This document shows positions 7,912-16,541 of a DNA stretch of 64,000 nucleotides, piece after piece. Within the stretch, counting starts at the first letter, position 1. The number at the start of each line of letters is the position of its first letter. Position numbers and translations under genes: made by a program. Below the pieces are notes generated by a model that searched no databases, was not told where the DNA came from, and was given only the letters and a program-made list of their open reading frames with translations. The DNA comes from CAVTWH01 sp963794685. Lineage in GTDB: Bacteria > Actinomycetota > Actinomycetes > Mycobacteriales > Micromonosporaceae. Where the stretch lies: assembly GCA_963794685.1 (NCBI GenBank), contig CAWCFK010000008.1, positions 1 to 64,000 on the forward strand, given 5' to 3'.

Positions 7912-10362
7912 TCATCGCGCCGGGCCGGTGTCCGGCGCGATGCCGTCCCGGTCGTACTCGATCAGCCACTGTACGGCTGGTCCGTCGCCTGCGGGTACCT
8001 CCTCGGTGAGGTAACCGCCCGGGTCGAGCCGCCCGTCAGCGAGCAGCGTGCCACCGAAATCGACTGATCGGGGCGCCCTGGCCGGCCGTCCCTGCCCCGG
8101 GTAGCCCGGGATCGGGTCGGTAGCCATCGGCGACACTGCCCGCGCCGTTGCGGGTACCCCGTGCTCGACACGCCAGCGGGTCAGCTGCGCCAGGTCGAGG
8201 CTCGACAGGTCGATGCCCGGGTACCAACGGGTTCGCTGGAGCACCACGTCGCCGGCGTAGACCCGTGGCGTGCCAACCGTTTCGCCCACCGCGCGGCGAG
8301 ACGTCCGTAGCTGCAACGGATCCAGCTCGACCCGGCTGGTGCCGTGCAGCCAGTAGGCGAGTTTCAGCGGCGGGGGGAGCCGGTCGGGGTACGCCATCGC
8401 GGCGGAGACCACCTGGACCGGGTACCCGTCCGGGTGCAGCAGCCGCAGTTCGTCGCGGTCCGGGTCATGTTCGAGCACCGCGCCCAACCACTCCAGCGGC
8501 CCGAACTCCGCGACGGTCAGGGGCTGCGCGTCGTCGGCGCCGAACGCCGTCGACCCGCTGTCCTCAACCACCGTCAGGCCGGTGCGGTGCGGCTGCGGAG
8601 TACCGGGCCACACGTCATCGAGCCACAGTTGGCCGCCGAGTGGGCGGACGGCGAGGGTGTACCCGGCCGGCGGCCTGCTCATCCGGTCGGGCAGCCCGTC
8701 GGCGAGCGCCACGAGCGCCGCCGCGTCCAGGCGCACGGCGTCACCCACAGCGCAGTAGTCGGCGGGGCTGCCGGCCTTGCGCAGGGCCGTGCGGGCGGTG
8801 GCGCGGGCCGACAGCAGCTCGGTCAGGCTCCCGTCGGCGGGCCCGAACTCGTCGCTGTTGCCGGGCGTCAGTAGCAGCGCCCGCCGCCCGACCATCGTCA
8901 TCAGGTCGGCGGCGTGTTCGAGCAGCGGGATGCGGGCGGCCACGCCGAAGCGCTCCACCACGGCGGCGAGCAGCAGGGCGCGCGCCTCGTGCAGCCGGTC
9001 GAACAGGCCGATGAGGGCGGCAACGCTGCCCAGGTCCTCGATTGCGCGCCGGTACCCGTCGGTGCCCACCGCAACCGGGGCGAGCAGGTCCTGCGCGTGT
9101 ACCGGCAGCCGCACCGGGTAGCGGCCGAGCGCGGCCAGCCCCGCCTGCGCGGCTGGGAGTCGCCGGGACACTTCGCCCGCGTCGTTCGTGGCCAAGGCCG
9201 CATCGAGTGCGGTCAGGGTGGTCGCCAGGTCGGGATGCCGGCCGGTGAGGGCGTCAGCGGTCCGGCGCAGCAGGTGCGGTGAGCGTTCGTCCAGTCCGGC
9301 GTCGGCGACCAGCAGCTCCTGCTGCACGGCGGCGGCAACGGTGGCGGCGGCAACGGTGGCGGCAGCCGGATCGTGGTCGAGCGCCGGCCCGGTTGACGCC
9401 GGGGTGTTGTCGAGCCGTTGGGCCAGCGCGACCACGAGCGTGTCGGTCGGTAGCGGGCCGAGTTCGACGAGGCTCAGCAGGGTACGCAGCCGCCCGGTCA
9501 GCGGGGTACCCAGCAGCCGGAGCTGGTCGCCGACGCGCTGGTGGAACCGGACCTGCGCGCCCACGGTACGCAGCGTCCAGTTGGCGCGTACCCGTTGCGG
9601 CGACTGGCTGTCGGTCCCGGATTCCGCCAGGCCGCCCAGAGCCATGGCGAGTGGTCCGCGTGCCAGGGTGAGCCGGCGGCGGGTCGGCAGCGCGGCCAGC
9701 GCCGCGGCGTCGAGCCGGACACCGTCCACCGCCCAGTTGGCCCCGCCCGGCCCCGTGGTCGCCGCGTCGGGCGCGTCCGGGTCGGCGGCGCGGACCACCA
9801 GTTCGGCGAGGTACCGCTCGTCGGCGGTGGCCGGATCGGCGCCCTGCTCGATGGCGAGCCGGTATCGAGCCACAGCTGCCCGTGCCTCCTGCTCGTCCAC
9901 TATGGACGCACTGATGTCGATCAGCTCGAGCAGGTGCCGGCGGTCGGCGGCGCGCAGCGCCGGGTACCCGGCGAGCAGCGCGGTACCGGCCTGTTCCGCC
10001 GCCCGCAACGCCGCCTCCCAGGCCATTACCGGGGCCGGTACCACGACTCCTGCCACCTCGATGGCAGCGACCAGGTCGCCCACCTCGCCGCTGGTCGGCG
10101 TGGGCGCGTCAAGCACGCGGCCGGCCAGCCGGGCCACCTCGACGGCACTGTGCCGGGCCAGCGTGCCGACGTCCGCGAGGGCCGCGCCCCGAGCGGCGAC
10201 GGCCGTCCGGTGCTGCGCGGCCAACTCGTCCACGGCTGCCCGGGTCGCCTCGGCGGCCAGCCGTTGGGCGGCCCGTCCGGCGCGCCGCAGCGTCAGCCGC
10301 CGGGTGGCCATGGCCGGGGTCAGCGACCGACCGGGCGCGCGGGTCGCCAGCACCGCGGTCAC
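7912..10362 (-). CDS. Diverged LanB-like dehydratase N-domain protein (minus-arm copy)
   Basis: The 816-residue product aligns along its length with the LanB-type protein at 21829-24405. LanB/TbtB proteins glutamylate Ser/Thr side chains using Glu-tRNA. Recognisable parts are the YRRAIEDLGSVAALIGLFDRLHEAR region, the EFGPADGSLTELL segment and the C-terminal VVLQRTRWYPGIDL. Several stretches conserved in the other copy are missing: there is no HRSNINHR-like segment and the N-terminus lacks the usual LRLNP start. It may be a non-catalytic paralogue. The GTG start at 10362 overlaps the monooxygenase stop (GTGA). A longer open frame reaching 11379 is antisense noise over the upstream gene. Confidence 0.7.
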   Translation of the reverse strand: MTAVLATRAPGRSLTPAMATRRLTLRRAGRAAQRLAAEATRAAVDELAAQHRTAVAARGAALADVGTLARHSAVEVARLAGRVLDAPTPTSGEVGDLVAAIEVAGVVVPAPVMAWEAALRAAEQAGTALLAGYPALRAADRRHLLELIDISASIVDEQEARAAVARYRLAIEQGADPATADERYLAELVVRAADPDAPDAATTGPGGANWAVDGVRLDAAALAALPTRRRLTLARGPLAMALGGLAESGTDSQSPQRVRANWTLRTVGAQVRFHQRVGDQLRLLGTPLTGRLRTLLSLVELGPLPTDTLVVALAQRLDNTPASTGPALDHDPAAATVAAATVAAAVQQELLVADAGLDERSPHLLRRTADALTGRHPDLATTLTALDAALATNDAGEVSRRLPAAQAGLAALGRYPVRLPVHAQDLLAPVAVGTDGYRRAIEDLGSVAALIGLFDRLHEARALLLAAVVERFGVAARIPLLEHAADLMTMVGRRALLLTPGNSDEFGPADGSLTELLSARATARTALRKAGSPADYCAVGDAVRLDAAALVALADGLPDRMSRPPAGYTLAVRPLGGQLWLDDVWPGTPQPHRTGLTVVEDSGSTAFGADDAQPLTVAEFGPLEWLGAVLEHDPDRDELRLLHPDGYPVQVVSAAMAYPDRLPPPLKLAYWLHGTSRVELDPLQLRTSRRAVGETVGTPRVYAGDVVLQRTRWYPGIDLSSLDLAQLTRWRVEHGVPATARAVSPMATDPIPGYPGQGRPARAPRSVDFGGTLLADGRLDPGGYLTEEVPAGDGPAVQWLIEYDRDGIAPDTGPAR

Positions 10363-11462
10363 ACCGCACCGGCCAGCGCCACGCCGGTCAACGCCGCCCC
10401 CGCGGTCTCGTCGGCGGCCGGGAAGTGCGGGCGCACCTGGTCGATGAAGAGTTCCACGCTGCGGATCGCCGCGGTGCCACCGAGGCCGCCGAAGTCGACC
10501 TGCCACAGCACGCCGTCCGCGCCGGTCCGTTCGACAAAGCTGCCGACCTGCTCGACCACGTGCGCGGGCGAGCCCACCACCGCGGTACCGGTGGCCCGCA
10601 CGTCCTTGGCCGTCATCGTGCGCACCACGCTGCCCAGGCCGGTGTACTGGGCGTAGTCGGTGGAGACGGTCTCGTCCCAAGTGGACAGTGCGGACGCCCA
10701 CACGTCCAGGTACCGGTTGAGGTACGGGTCGGCGATCTCCCGCGCCCGCTGGTCGGTCTCCGCCACCAGCAGCGGCATGCTGGCCATCACCCGGGGCTGC
10801 GAGTCCGGATGGTTCGCCCGGTACGCCTCCCGGTAGAGGTCCAGTAGCGAGGTGTCGAACTCCCGCCCGGTCGGGGTGATGAGCAGTCCGTGCCCGAGCT
10901 GGCCGATGCGCTCGAAGCTGGCCCGGGTCTGGACCGCCGCCACCCAGAAAGCCGGGCGCGGCGACTGCGTCGGCCGGGGCAGCACGGTCGCCTTCCGGAA
11001 GGCGAAGTACGGCGTCTGCTCGGTGACCTCCACCTCGGTGAGCAGCCGGTCGACGGCCGCGATGGTTGCCTCGAAGCGGGCCCGGCTGCCGTCCATCGGG
11101 ATGCCGAAGGTCTCGAACTCGTGCGGCAGGTATGCCCGCGCGAAGCCGACCTCCAGCCGGCCGTTGCTGATCGCGTCGACCATCGCGATGTAGGAGGCCA
11201 GCTTCACCGGATGATGGAAGACCGGCAGGGTGCAGCCGGTGATGAGCCGGATGTCGGTGGTCTGCGCGGCCACCGCGGCCAGGAAGGTCAGCGGAGAAGG
11301 GCAGTACCCGCCGTAGGGGTGCAGGTAGTGCTCGGTCATCTTGACGTAGTCCAGGCCGGCCCGGTCGCCCAGCCGGCACAGCTCGAAGACCTCCCGGTAG
11401 TAGTCGGTGGCGGCCTTGGTGTCGGGCGCGGAGTCGGGCAGGAATGACAGGCCGAAGCGCAT
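10359..11462 (-). CDS. Luciferase-like (LLM class) flavin-dependent monooxygenase
   Basis: The 367-residue protein starts MRFGLSFLPDSAPDTKAATD and has the TIM-barrel features of bacterial luciferase-like oxidoreductases: VKMTEHYLHPYGGYCPSPL (about 45-63), a LITGCTLPVFHHPVKLAS strand, then SNGRLEVGFARAYLPHEF and a C-terminal VVGSPAHVVEQVGSF. Members that use FMN catalyse hydroxylation or related oxidations; F420 use is also possible. The flavin reductase at 4218 suggests FMN. The ATG at 11462 has AGGAGG seven bases upstream. It leads the minus arm of the RiPP cluster, so a tailoring oxidation of the peptide is likely, but position and chemistry are unknown. Confidence 0.85.
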   Translation of the reverse strand: MRFGLSFLPDSAPDTKAATDYYREVFELCRLGDRAGLDYVKMTEHYLHPYGGYCPSPLTFLAAVAAQTTDIRLITGCTLPVFHHPVKLASYIAMVDAISNGRLEVGFARAYLPHEFETFGIPMDGSRARFEATIAAVDRLLTEVEVTEQTPYFAFRKATVLPRPTQSPRPAFWVAAVQTRASFERIGQLGHGLLITPTGREFDTSLLDLYREAYRANHPDSQPRVMASMPLLVAETDQRAREIADPYLNRYLDVWASALSTWDETVSTDYAQYTGLGSVVRTMTAKDVRATGTAVVGSPAHVVEQVGSFVERTGADGVLWQVDFGGLGGTAAIRSVELFIDQVRPHFPAADETAGAALTGVALAGAV

Positions 11463-12105
11463 GGATCCTCCTGGCGGCCGGCGTCGGCCAAATGCCGGCG
11501 CTCTATAAGGGGGACGGCGGCCATTTGCATTCGTCTTTTCGGACGATTGTGGGCCGCCATTTCCGACGGTTGTCGAGTGGTTGGGGAAAGTATTGGCAAG
11601 CGGCCGGAGCCGGGACAAGGGCGGCGGCCGGCAGCAACCTGCCACCTTCACGGCGGCCGGTGGCCGCAGGATGCCGCGGTTCGCGCTGGCCGGATGGCGT
11701 GTGCCGGGTGTGGTCGGACGGTTGCGGCGGGGTGATGTGACAGGTCTGCCGGTGTCCCGCATTTGCCGTGACAGGACTGGATATATATCGCAACCGGCGG
11801 GTGCGTCTATAGTGCCCCGGCTACTGTCAAAAGGGGCTCAAGCGCCAAAATGCGCAGCCGCCCGGAGTTGTCCGCGAGCACAATCTGGAGCGATTCGAGC
11901 GCACCAAAAGTCTTAATGTTCGACTCGATATCGAATTCGCGTAATCCGTGTATGGTGACGGCGGTGCGGGGGGCCGGATCGTCCGAGAGGAGCGCTACCC
12001 GGTGGTCGAGACCAGCGTCGTACGCCAATGTGATTCCGGTCCGGTTCCGGCGGCATGCCGCCGTGGTGACGTGGGCGGACCTCGGCACCGATCGGCGCCA
12101 CTGTC
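11463..12105. promoter_or_regulatory. Divergent intergenic region between monooxygenase and LAL regulator genes
   Basis: This 643-base gap must hold the promoters of the minus-arm operon and of the LAL regulator. It is less GC-rich than its surroundings between about 11760 and 11960. An AT-rich palindrome GATATATATC lies at 11780-11789 and a TATAGT box at 11808-11813. Neither has a convincing -35 at 16-18 bases, so assignments are tentative. No operator repeat was found. Confidence 0.4.
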
Positions 12106-15100
12106 GTGGCGGGCCTGAGCCGTCGCTCGGGTACGCCGGGCAGCCAACTGCCGCGTCGTCAGGTCCGCCGGTCGCCGCAGTTCACCCACAGCGACGCCGA
12201 GCCGAGCCTGCCGACCCGGGACGCCCGGGACGCCCGGCGCCTGGTCGGGCGGGTCGGCGAACTGGCCGCCATCGGGCGCGCCCTGGACGACCTCGACCGG
12301 CGTGCCGGCTTCCTGCAGCTCAGCGGCGACCCGGGCACCGGCAAGACCCGACTCCTGACCGAGTTGGCCAGTCGGGCCCGCCAGCGGGGGATCGCGGTGT
12401 TCTCGGCCCGGTCCTGTGACGGTGCCCGGCCGGTGCCGTTCGAGCCGCTCATCGAGGCCCTCGGTGACCGGATGCGGGCCGAGCCGACCCGCCTGCGGGT
12501 CGGCGACACCGGCGCTGCGGGACTGGCCGCGCTCTTCACCGGCGCCTGCGACTACCCGCGGGCCGACGCGCTGACGCAGCCCGGTGCCCGGCTCGCCCTG
12601 TTCTCGGCGCTGCGGCGCTGGCTCACCCGGATCAGCGGCGACCCCTCGGTACTGATCCTCGACGACGCCCAGTGGGCCGACCCGGACACCGTCGACTTCC
12701 TCGACTACCTCGGCCGGCACCCGGTCGCCAGCCGACTGCTGGTCGCGGTGGGGTTGCGTACCCGGCAGGCCGCGCCCCGACTGCGCTCGGCGCTGGTGCG
12801 GTGCGCCGTGTACTCCCCGGTCACCCGAATCGAGCTGGGGCCACTCGATCGCGCCGAGGCCGGCCAACTGATCGGGCTCGGCCCGGACTGCGACCAGCTC
12901 GACCGGCTGTACCGGCGCAGCCAGGGCAACCCGCTCTGCCTGCTCTCGTTACCCGCCACAGCACCCGGTGCCGACCCGGACAACGCCGGCCGGGCCGACG
13001 CCACCCCCCTCGAGGAGCTGATCCTGGGCGAGATCGACACGCTCTCCCCGCAGGAGCTGGCGGCTGCCTCCGCCGCAGCGGTGCTCGGCGAGGTGTTCCC
13101 GGTGGACATGCTCACCGCGGTGGCCGGGCTGAGTCCGGCCGCGCTCGGCGCCGCCCTCACCACGCTGACCCGCCGCGACCTGCTGCGTTCGGTACCCGGC
13201 CGGCCGGAGCTGCAGTTCCGGCACCCGATGGTGCGCAGCGTCATCTACGAGCACTGCGAGCCGTCCTGGCGGATGCTCACCCACGGCGTCGTCCTGGAGG
13301 AGCTGACCCGCTGCGGCGCGCCGGCCCGGATCCGGGCCAGGCACATCGAACGGCACGCGACAAGCTGGCAGCCGAGCCACTTCACCGTCCTGGTCGAGGC
13401 CGGTGAGCAGGAGCTGCGCCGGGCGCCGCTGGCCGCCGCGCACTGGTACGGCCTGGCCGCCCGCCGGCTGCCCGCCGATCCGGCCAACGACGTACCCCGG
13501 TTCGAGGCGCGCTTCCAACTCGCCCGGGCCCTCGGGCTCGCCGGCCGCCTCGGGCACAGCCGCAACCTGCTGCACCAGATCCTGCGCGGTACCCCCGACC
13601 AACCGGCCGCCTCCCGGATCGCCGCGGTGGCCTTCTGCGCCCGGGTCGAGCAGCGACTCGGCCGGTTCCCGGAGGCGCTCGCACTGCTACGCCGGGAGAT
13701 CGCCGGCCAGCCCCGCTCCGCCTCGACCGGTGCCATCGAACTCCGCCTGGAGCTGGGCCTGGCCGGTCTGCTGGCCACCGAGTGGCCGGCGGTGCGCGAC
13801 GAGGCGCAGTGGGCGATCGGCGCCGCCCGCCAGCTCGGCCTGCTCACCGCCGAAGCTGCCGGGCTGGCGCTGAGCGCCTTCGGCGACGCCTGGGCCGGCC
13901 GGATCGAGGACGCGCGCGGTGCCGCGGATGCCGCGGCCGAGATGGTCGACGGGGTACCCGACGCGGCGCTCGCCGACGACCGGGACGCCCTGGTCCTGCT
14001 CGGCTGGGCCGAGATGCTGCTGGAGCGCTTCACCCCGGCCACCCGGCACCTGGACCGGGCGCGCGGCATCCTCGAACACGGCGGCCGGCAGCATTCGATG
14101 CCGCACCTGCTCATCGCGCAGAGCCTGCTGGGCATCCTGACCGGCCGGCTGGGGGAGGCGCGGTGCCGGGCGCAGGAGGCGGAGACCGTCGCGCGGGCAC
14201 TGGAAAGTGACCATCTCGTCGCGCTCGCCGTGGCGACCAGCGCGCCGATCGCCTTCTGGACAGCTCCGGCCGGCGGCGAGGTGGACGCGCTGGCGGCGGC
14301 GGAGAAGGCGGTGACCCTGCGGGCCCCGGACTCGGACTGGTTCTCCCGGGCCAGCGCGGCCATGCTCGCCCACGCGGCACTGGTCAGCGGCGACCCGTAC
14401 CGCTGCGTCGAGCTGGTCACCCGGGCCGGCGGCGAGGGGCTTGCCAAGCTCGGCGCCTGCCTGGTACCGATGTTCACCGAACTGCTGGTAGAAGGGCAGA
14501 TTGCCACCGGCGACCTGGCGGCGGCCGCGCTCGCCGCCGGGCACGGCGTGCGCGCCGCGGAGCAACTCGGCCTGCCCGGTCAGCGCGGCAGCGCGGCCCG
14601 CGCACTGGGCCGGGTGCTGCTTGCCCAGGGCGACGAATCGGCTGCCGCACAGCAGTTCCAGCTCGCGGCGGGCTGCTTCGCGCAGGCCGGCCGGGTGGCC
14701 GACGAGGTCCGCGCGGTGGCGCTCGCCGGCCCGGTACTGGCCCGGCTGGGCCGGCGCGACGACGCGTTACGCATGCTCGCCCGCAGCGGCGAGCTGGCCC
14801 GCTCGCTCGGCGCCGGCTGGGCACACGCCCGGGTGGAGCAGGCCATCGGGGCGCTCGCCGCCCCGGCACCGCCGACGTCGGGCAACCCGGGACTGGCCCC
14901 GCTGACCGGCCGGGAACGGCAGGTGGCCGACCTGATCGCGACCGGCCGCAGTAACCGGGAGATCGCCATCCAACTGCGGCTCAGTGTCCGGACGGTCGAA
15001 GCGCACCTGGCCCACATCTACCGCAAACTCGACGTCACGTCGCGGGCGTCGCTGGCGGTGTCCGTCGCGGCGGGCCGATCCGTTCCCGGTACCCCGTCGC

Positions 15101-15108
15101 CGGCCTGA
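12106..15108 (+). CDS. LAL-family LuxR transcriptional regulator
   Basis: This 1000-residue protein has the large ATP-binding LuxR (LAL) architecture. The ATPase domain carries Walker A GDPGTGKT (about 74-81) and Walker B LILDDAQWAD (about 183-192), followed by a helical repeat region. A LuxR-type HTH lies at about 933-990 (LTGRERQVADLI, then VRTVEAHLAHIYRKLDV). Such proteins usually activate one secondary-metabolite cluster. The start is uncertain; a GTG at 12106 is the first in-frame candidate. Two TTA codons, at 12949-12951 and 14767-14769, are striking in DNA of this GC content. In streptomycetes TTA codons make a gene depend on the bldA leucine tRNA. The gene stands alone between two minus-strand operons. 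Confidence 0.88.
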   Translation: MAGLSRRSGTPGSQLPRRQVRRSPQFTHSDAEPSLPTRDARDARRLVGRVGELAAIGRALDDLDRRAGFLQLSGDPGTGKTRLLTELASRARQRGIAVFSARSCDGARPVPFEPLIEALGDRMRAEPTRLRVGDTGAAGLAALFTGACDYPRADALTQPGARLALFSALRRWLTRISGDPSVLILDDAQWADPDTVDFLDYLGRHPVASRLLVAVGLRTRQAAPRLRSALVRCAVYSPVTRIELGPLDRAEAGQLIGLGPDCDQLDRLYRRSQGNPLCLLSLPATAPGADPDNAGRADATPLEELILGEIDTLSPQELAAASAAAVLGEVFPVDMLTAVAGLSPAALGAALTTLTRRDLLRSVPGRPELQFRHPMVRSVIYEHCEPSWRMLTHGVVLEELTRCGAPARIRARHIERHATSWQPSHFTVLVEAGEQELRRAPLAAAHWYGLAARRLPADPANDVPRFEARFQLARALGLAGRLGHSRNLLHQILRGTPDQPAASRIAAVAFCARVEQRLGRFPEALALLRREIAGQPRSASTGAIELRLELGLAGLLATEWPAVRDEAQWAIGAARQLGLLTAEAAGLALSAFGDAWAGRIEDARGAADAAAEMVDGVPDAALADDRDALVLLGWAEMLLERFTPATRHLDRARGILEHGGRQHSMPHLLIAQSLLGILTGRLGEARCRAQEAETVARALESDHLVALAVATSAPIAFWTAPAGGEVDALAAAEKAVTLRAPDSDWFSRASAAMLAHAALVSGDPYRCVELVTRAGGEGLAKLGACLVPMFTELLVEGQIATGDLAAAALAAGHGVRAAEQLGLPGQRGSAARALGRVLLAQGDESAAAQQFQLAAGCFAQAGRVADEVRAVALAGPVLARLGRRDDALRMLARSGELARSLGAGWAHARVEQAIGALAAPAPPTSGNPGLAPLTGRERQVADLIATGRSNREIAIQLRLSVRTVEAHLAHIYRKLDVTSRASLAVSVAAGRSVPGTPSPA

Positions 15109-15186
15109 GCCCGCCGACCCGCCCGTCCGCCCGCCTGCCCGCCGCCCCTGCCGGCGCGGCAACTCCGGGCCGGTCGGCCGACGGGC

Positions 15187-15259
15187 GGGCGGCCGTCACG
15201 ACGCGGGGTCGGCCGGGCGGTCGGCAGACGGATGGGCGGCCGTCACGACGCCGGGTCGG
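15187..15259. repeat. Short direct repeat at the end of the M16 gene
   Basis: An 18-base sequence, GGGCGGCCGTCACGACGC, occurs at 15187-15204 and again at 15234-15251, followed in both by a GGGTCGG-like run. The second copy includes the stop codon of the minus-strand peptidase gene. It looks like a local duplication at the convergent gene ends. No clear terminator stem was identified. Confidence 0.65.
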
Positions 15260-16541
15260 TCGGGCCCAGCAGGATTCCGGCGAAGGCGTCCGGAGTGAGG
15301 TAGCGGGCCGCGGCGGAGCGGACCTCGTCGGCGGGGACGGTGCGGATGCGCCGGTCGAACCAGTCCAGCCACGGATCGCCGAGGTCGGCGCAGGCCAGCG
15401 CCGACAGCGCGTCGGCCAGACCGGACTGGGTGGACAGCGCGATCGAGCGGGTACCGACCAGGTTGCCCCGGGCGGCGGCGATCTCCTGATCACCGGGTGG
15501 TCGGTCGCCACTCACCCCGGCCAGTTCGTCCAGGGCTGCGGCCAACGCGGCCGCCGCCCGCTCCGGCGAGCAGGCGAACTGCACGGTGGTGAGCCCGGTA
15601 CCGGCCCGCTCTTCCAGCACGCTGTGTCCACTGTAGACAAGTCCGCGCCGCTCCCGGAGTTCCTGCACCAACCGGGTGGAGAAACCGCCGCCGAACACCT
15701 GCACCGCCAGGGCGAGCGCCGGGTAGTCGAGGTCGGTCCGGCTCAGCGCCGGTGCGGCGAGCCGGATCTCGGTCTGTCGGGCACCCGGCCGGGCGACCGG
15801 GACGACCCCGGTCGCGCTGAACGCCGCCGGTAGCGGCGCCATCCGCCGGGCCGGCAGCGCGCAGCGCCAACCACCGAACGCCGCCTCCGCAGCCGCCGCG
15901 AGTCCGGCCGGGTCCACGTCACCGACCAGGACGAGGACCGAACCCGCCGGTACCACCTGGGTGGCGTGCAGGTTCCGGACCCGGTCCCGGGTGACCTGCG
16001 CGACGTCGGCGTACGCCGGGGTCTCCCGGGTCACCGGGTGCGCGCCGAAGCAGTGCCGCAGCAGCGCCGCACGGGCGGCCAGCGCCGGCATCGACTCGGC
16101 GAGCCGGACCCGGTCGAGGACCCGGCGCTGCTCGGCCGCCACCATCGACTCGGCGTACCCGGCCCCGGTGAGGCACTGTGCCAGGACCGACAGCAGTGCC
16201 GGCGCACCGTCGGCGAGCACCTGCCCGGTGACCCGCAACAGTTCGGGACCGACGATCGCCTTGAGTACCCCGCCGTCCTCGGCGATGGCGGCATCGACTT
16301 CTGCGCGGGTCGCCGAGGTGGTGCCCGCCAACAGCGTGGCGGCCAGCACCTCGGCGGTCGCCGCGTGCAGCGGATCGGTGCCGCCGAACGGGATGCCGAG
16401 CCGGAGCTGCACCACGGGTACCGCCGGGGCACGGACGATCAGCAGCCGCACTCCGTTGTCCAGCCGGGTGTCCAGTACCTGCCGGGGCCGGCCGGAGACA
16501 GGCTCGCCGACCGTGGGTACCGGCAGCGTGGTAGCGCTCAT
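15243..16541 (-). CDS. M16-family peptidase subunit lacking the zinc-binding motif
   Basis: The 432-residue protein has the M16 (insulinase/mitochondrial processing peptidase) fold, but the place where HxxEH should be reads AATAEVLAATL, so it cannot bind the catalytic zinc. Its second half keeps the segment FGGGFSTRLVQELRERRGL followed by VYS, matching the Arg...Tyr substrate-binding pair of M16 partner subunits. It is thus likely the non-catalytic half of a heterodimer with the product of the gene just upstream. The ATG at 16541 overlaps that gene's stop (ATGA), so the two are coupled. In RiPP pathways paired M16 proteins (PqqF/PqqG, AlbE/AlbF) cut leader peptides, and I infer the same role here. 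Confidence 0.82.
   Translation of the reverse strand: MSATTLPVPTVGEPVSGRPRQVLDTRLDNGVRLLIVRAPAVPVVQLRLGIPFGGTDPLHAATAEVLAATLLAGTTSATRAEVDAAIAEDGGVLKAIVGPELLRVTGQVLADGAPALLSVLAQCLTGAGYAESMVAAEQRRVLDRVRLAESMPALAARAALLRHCFGAHPVTRETPAYADVAQVTRDRVRNLHATQVVPAGSVLVLVGDVDPAGLAAAAEAAFGGWRCALPARRMAPLPAAFSATGVVPVARPGARQTEIRLAAPALSRTDLDYPALALAVQVFGGGFSTRLVQELRERRGLVYSGHSVLEERAGTGLTTVQFACSPERAAAALAAALDELAGVSGDRPPGDQEIAAARGNLVGTRSIALSTQSGLADALSALACADLGDPWLDWFDRRIRTVPADEVRSAAARYLTPDAFAGILLGPTDPAS

Noticed and set aside
10363..11379. Extension of the minus-arm LanB frame over the monooxygenase gene
   Set aside because: It overlaps a clear LLM gene in another frame, and a GTGA start at 10362 fits the operon.
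11807..12088. Minus-strand frame of 93 residues in the divergent control region
   Set aside because: The sequence looks protein-like in part, but there is no ribosome-binding site, no family match I know, and it covers the region that must hold the LAL promoter. Kept only as a possibility.
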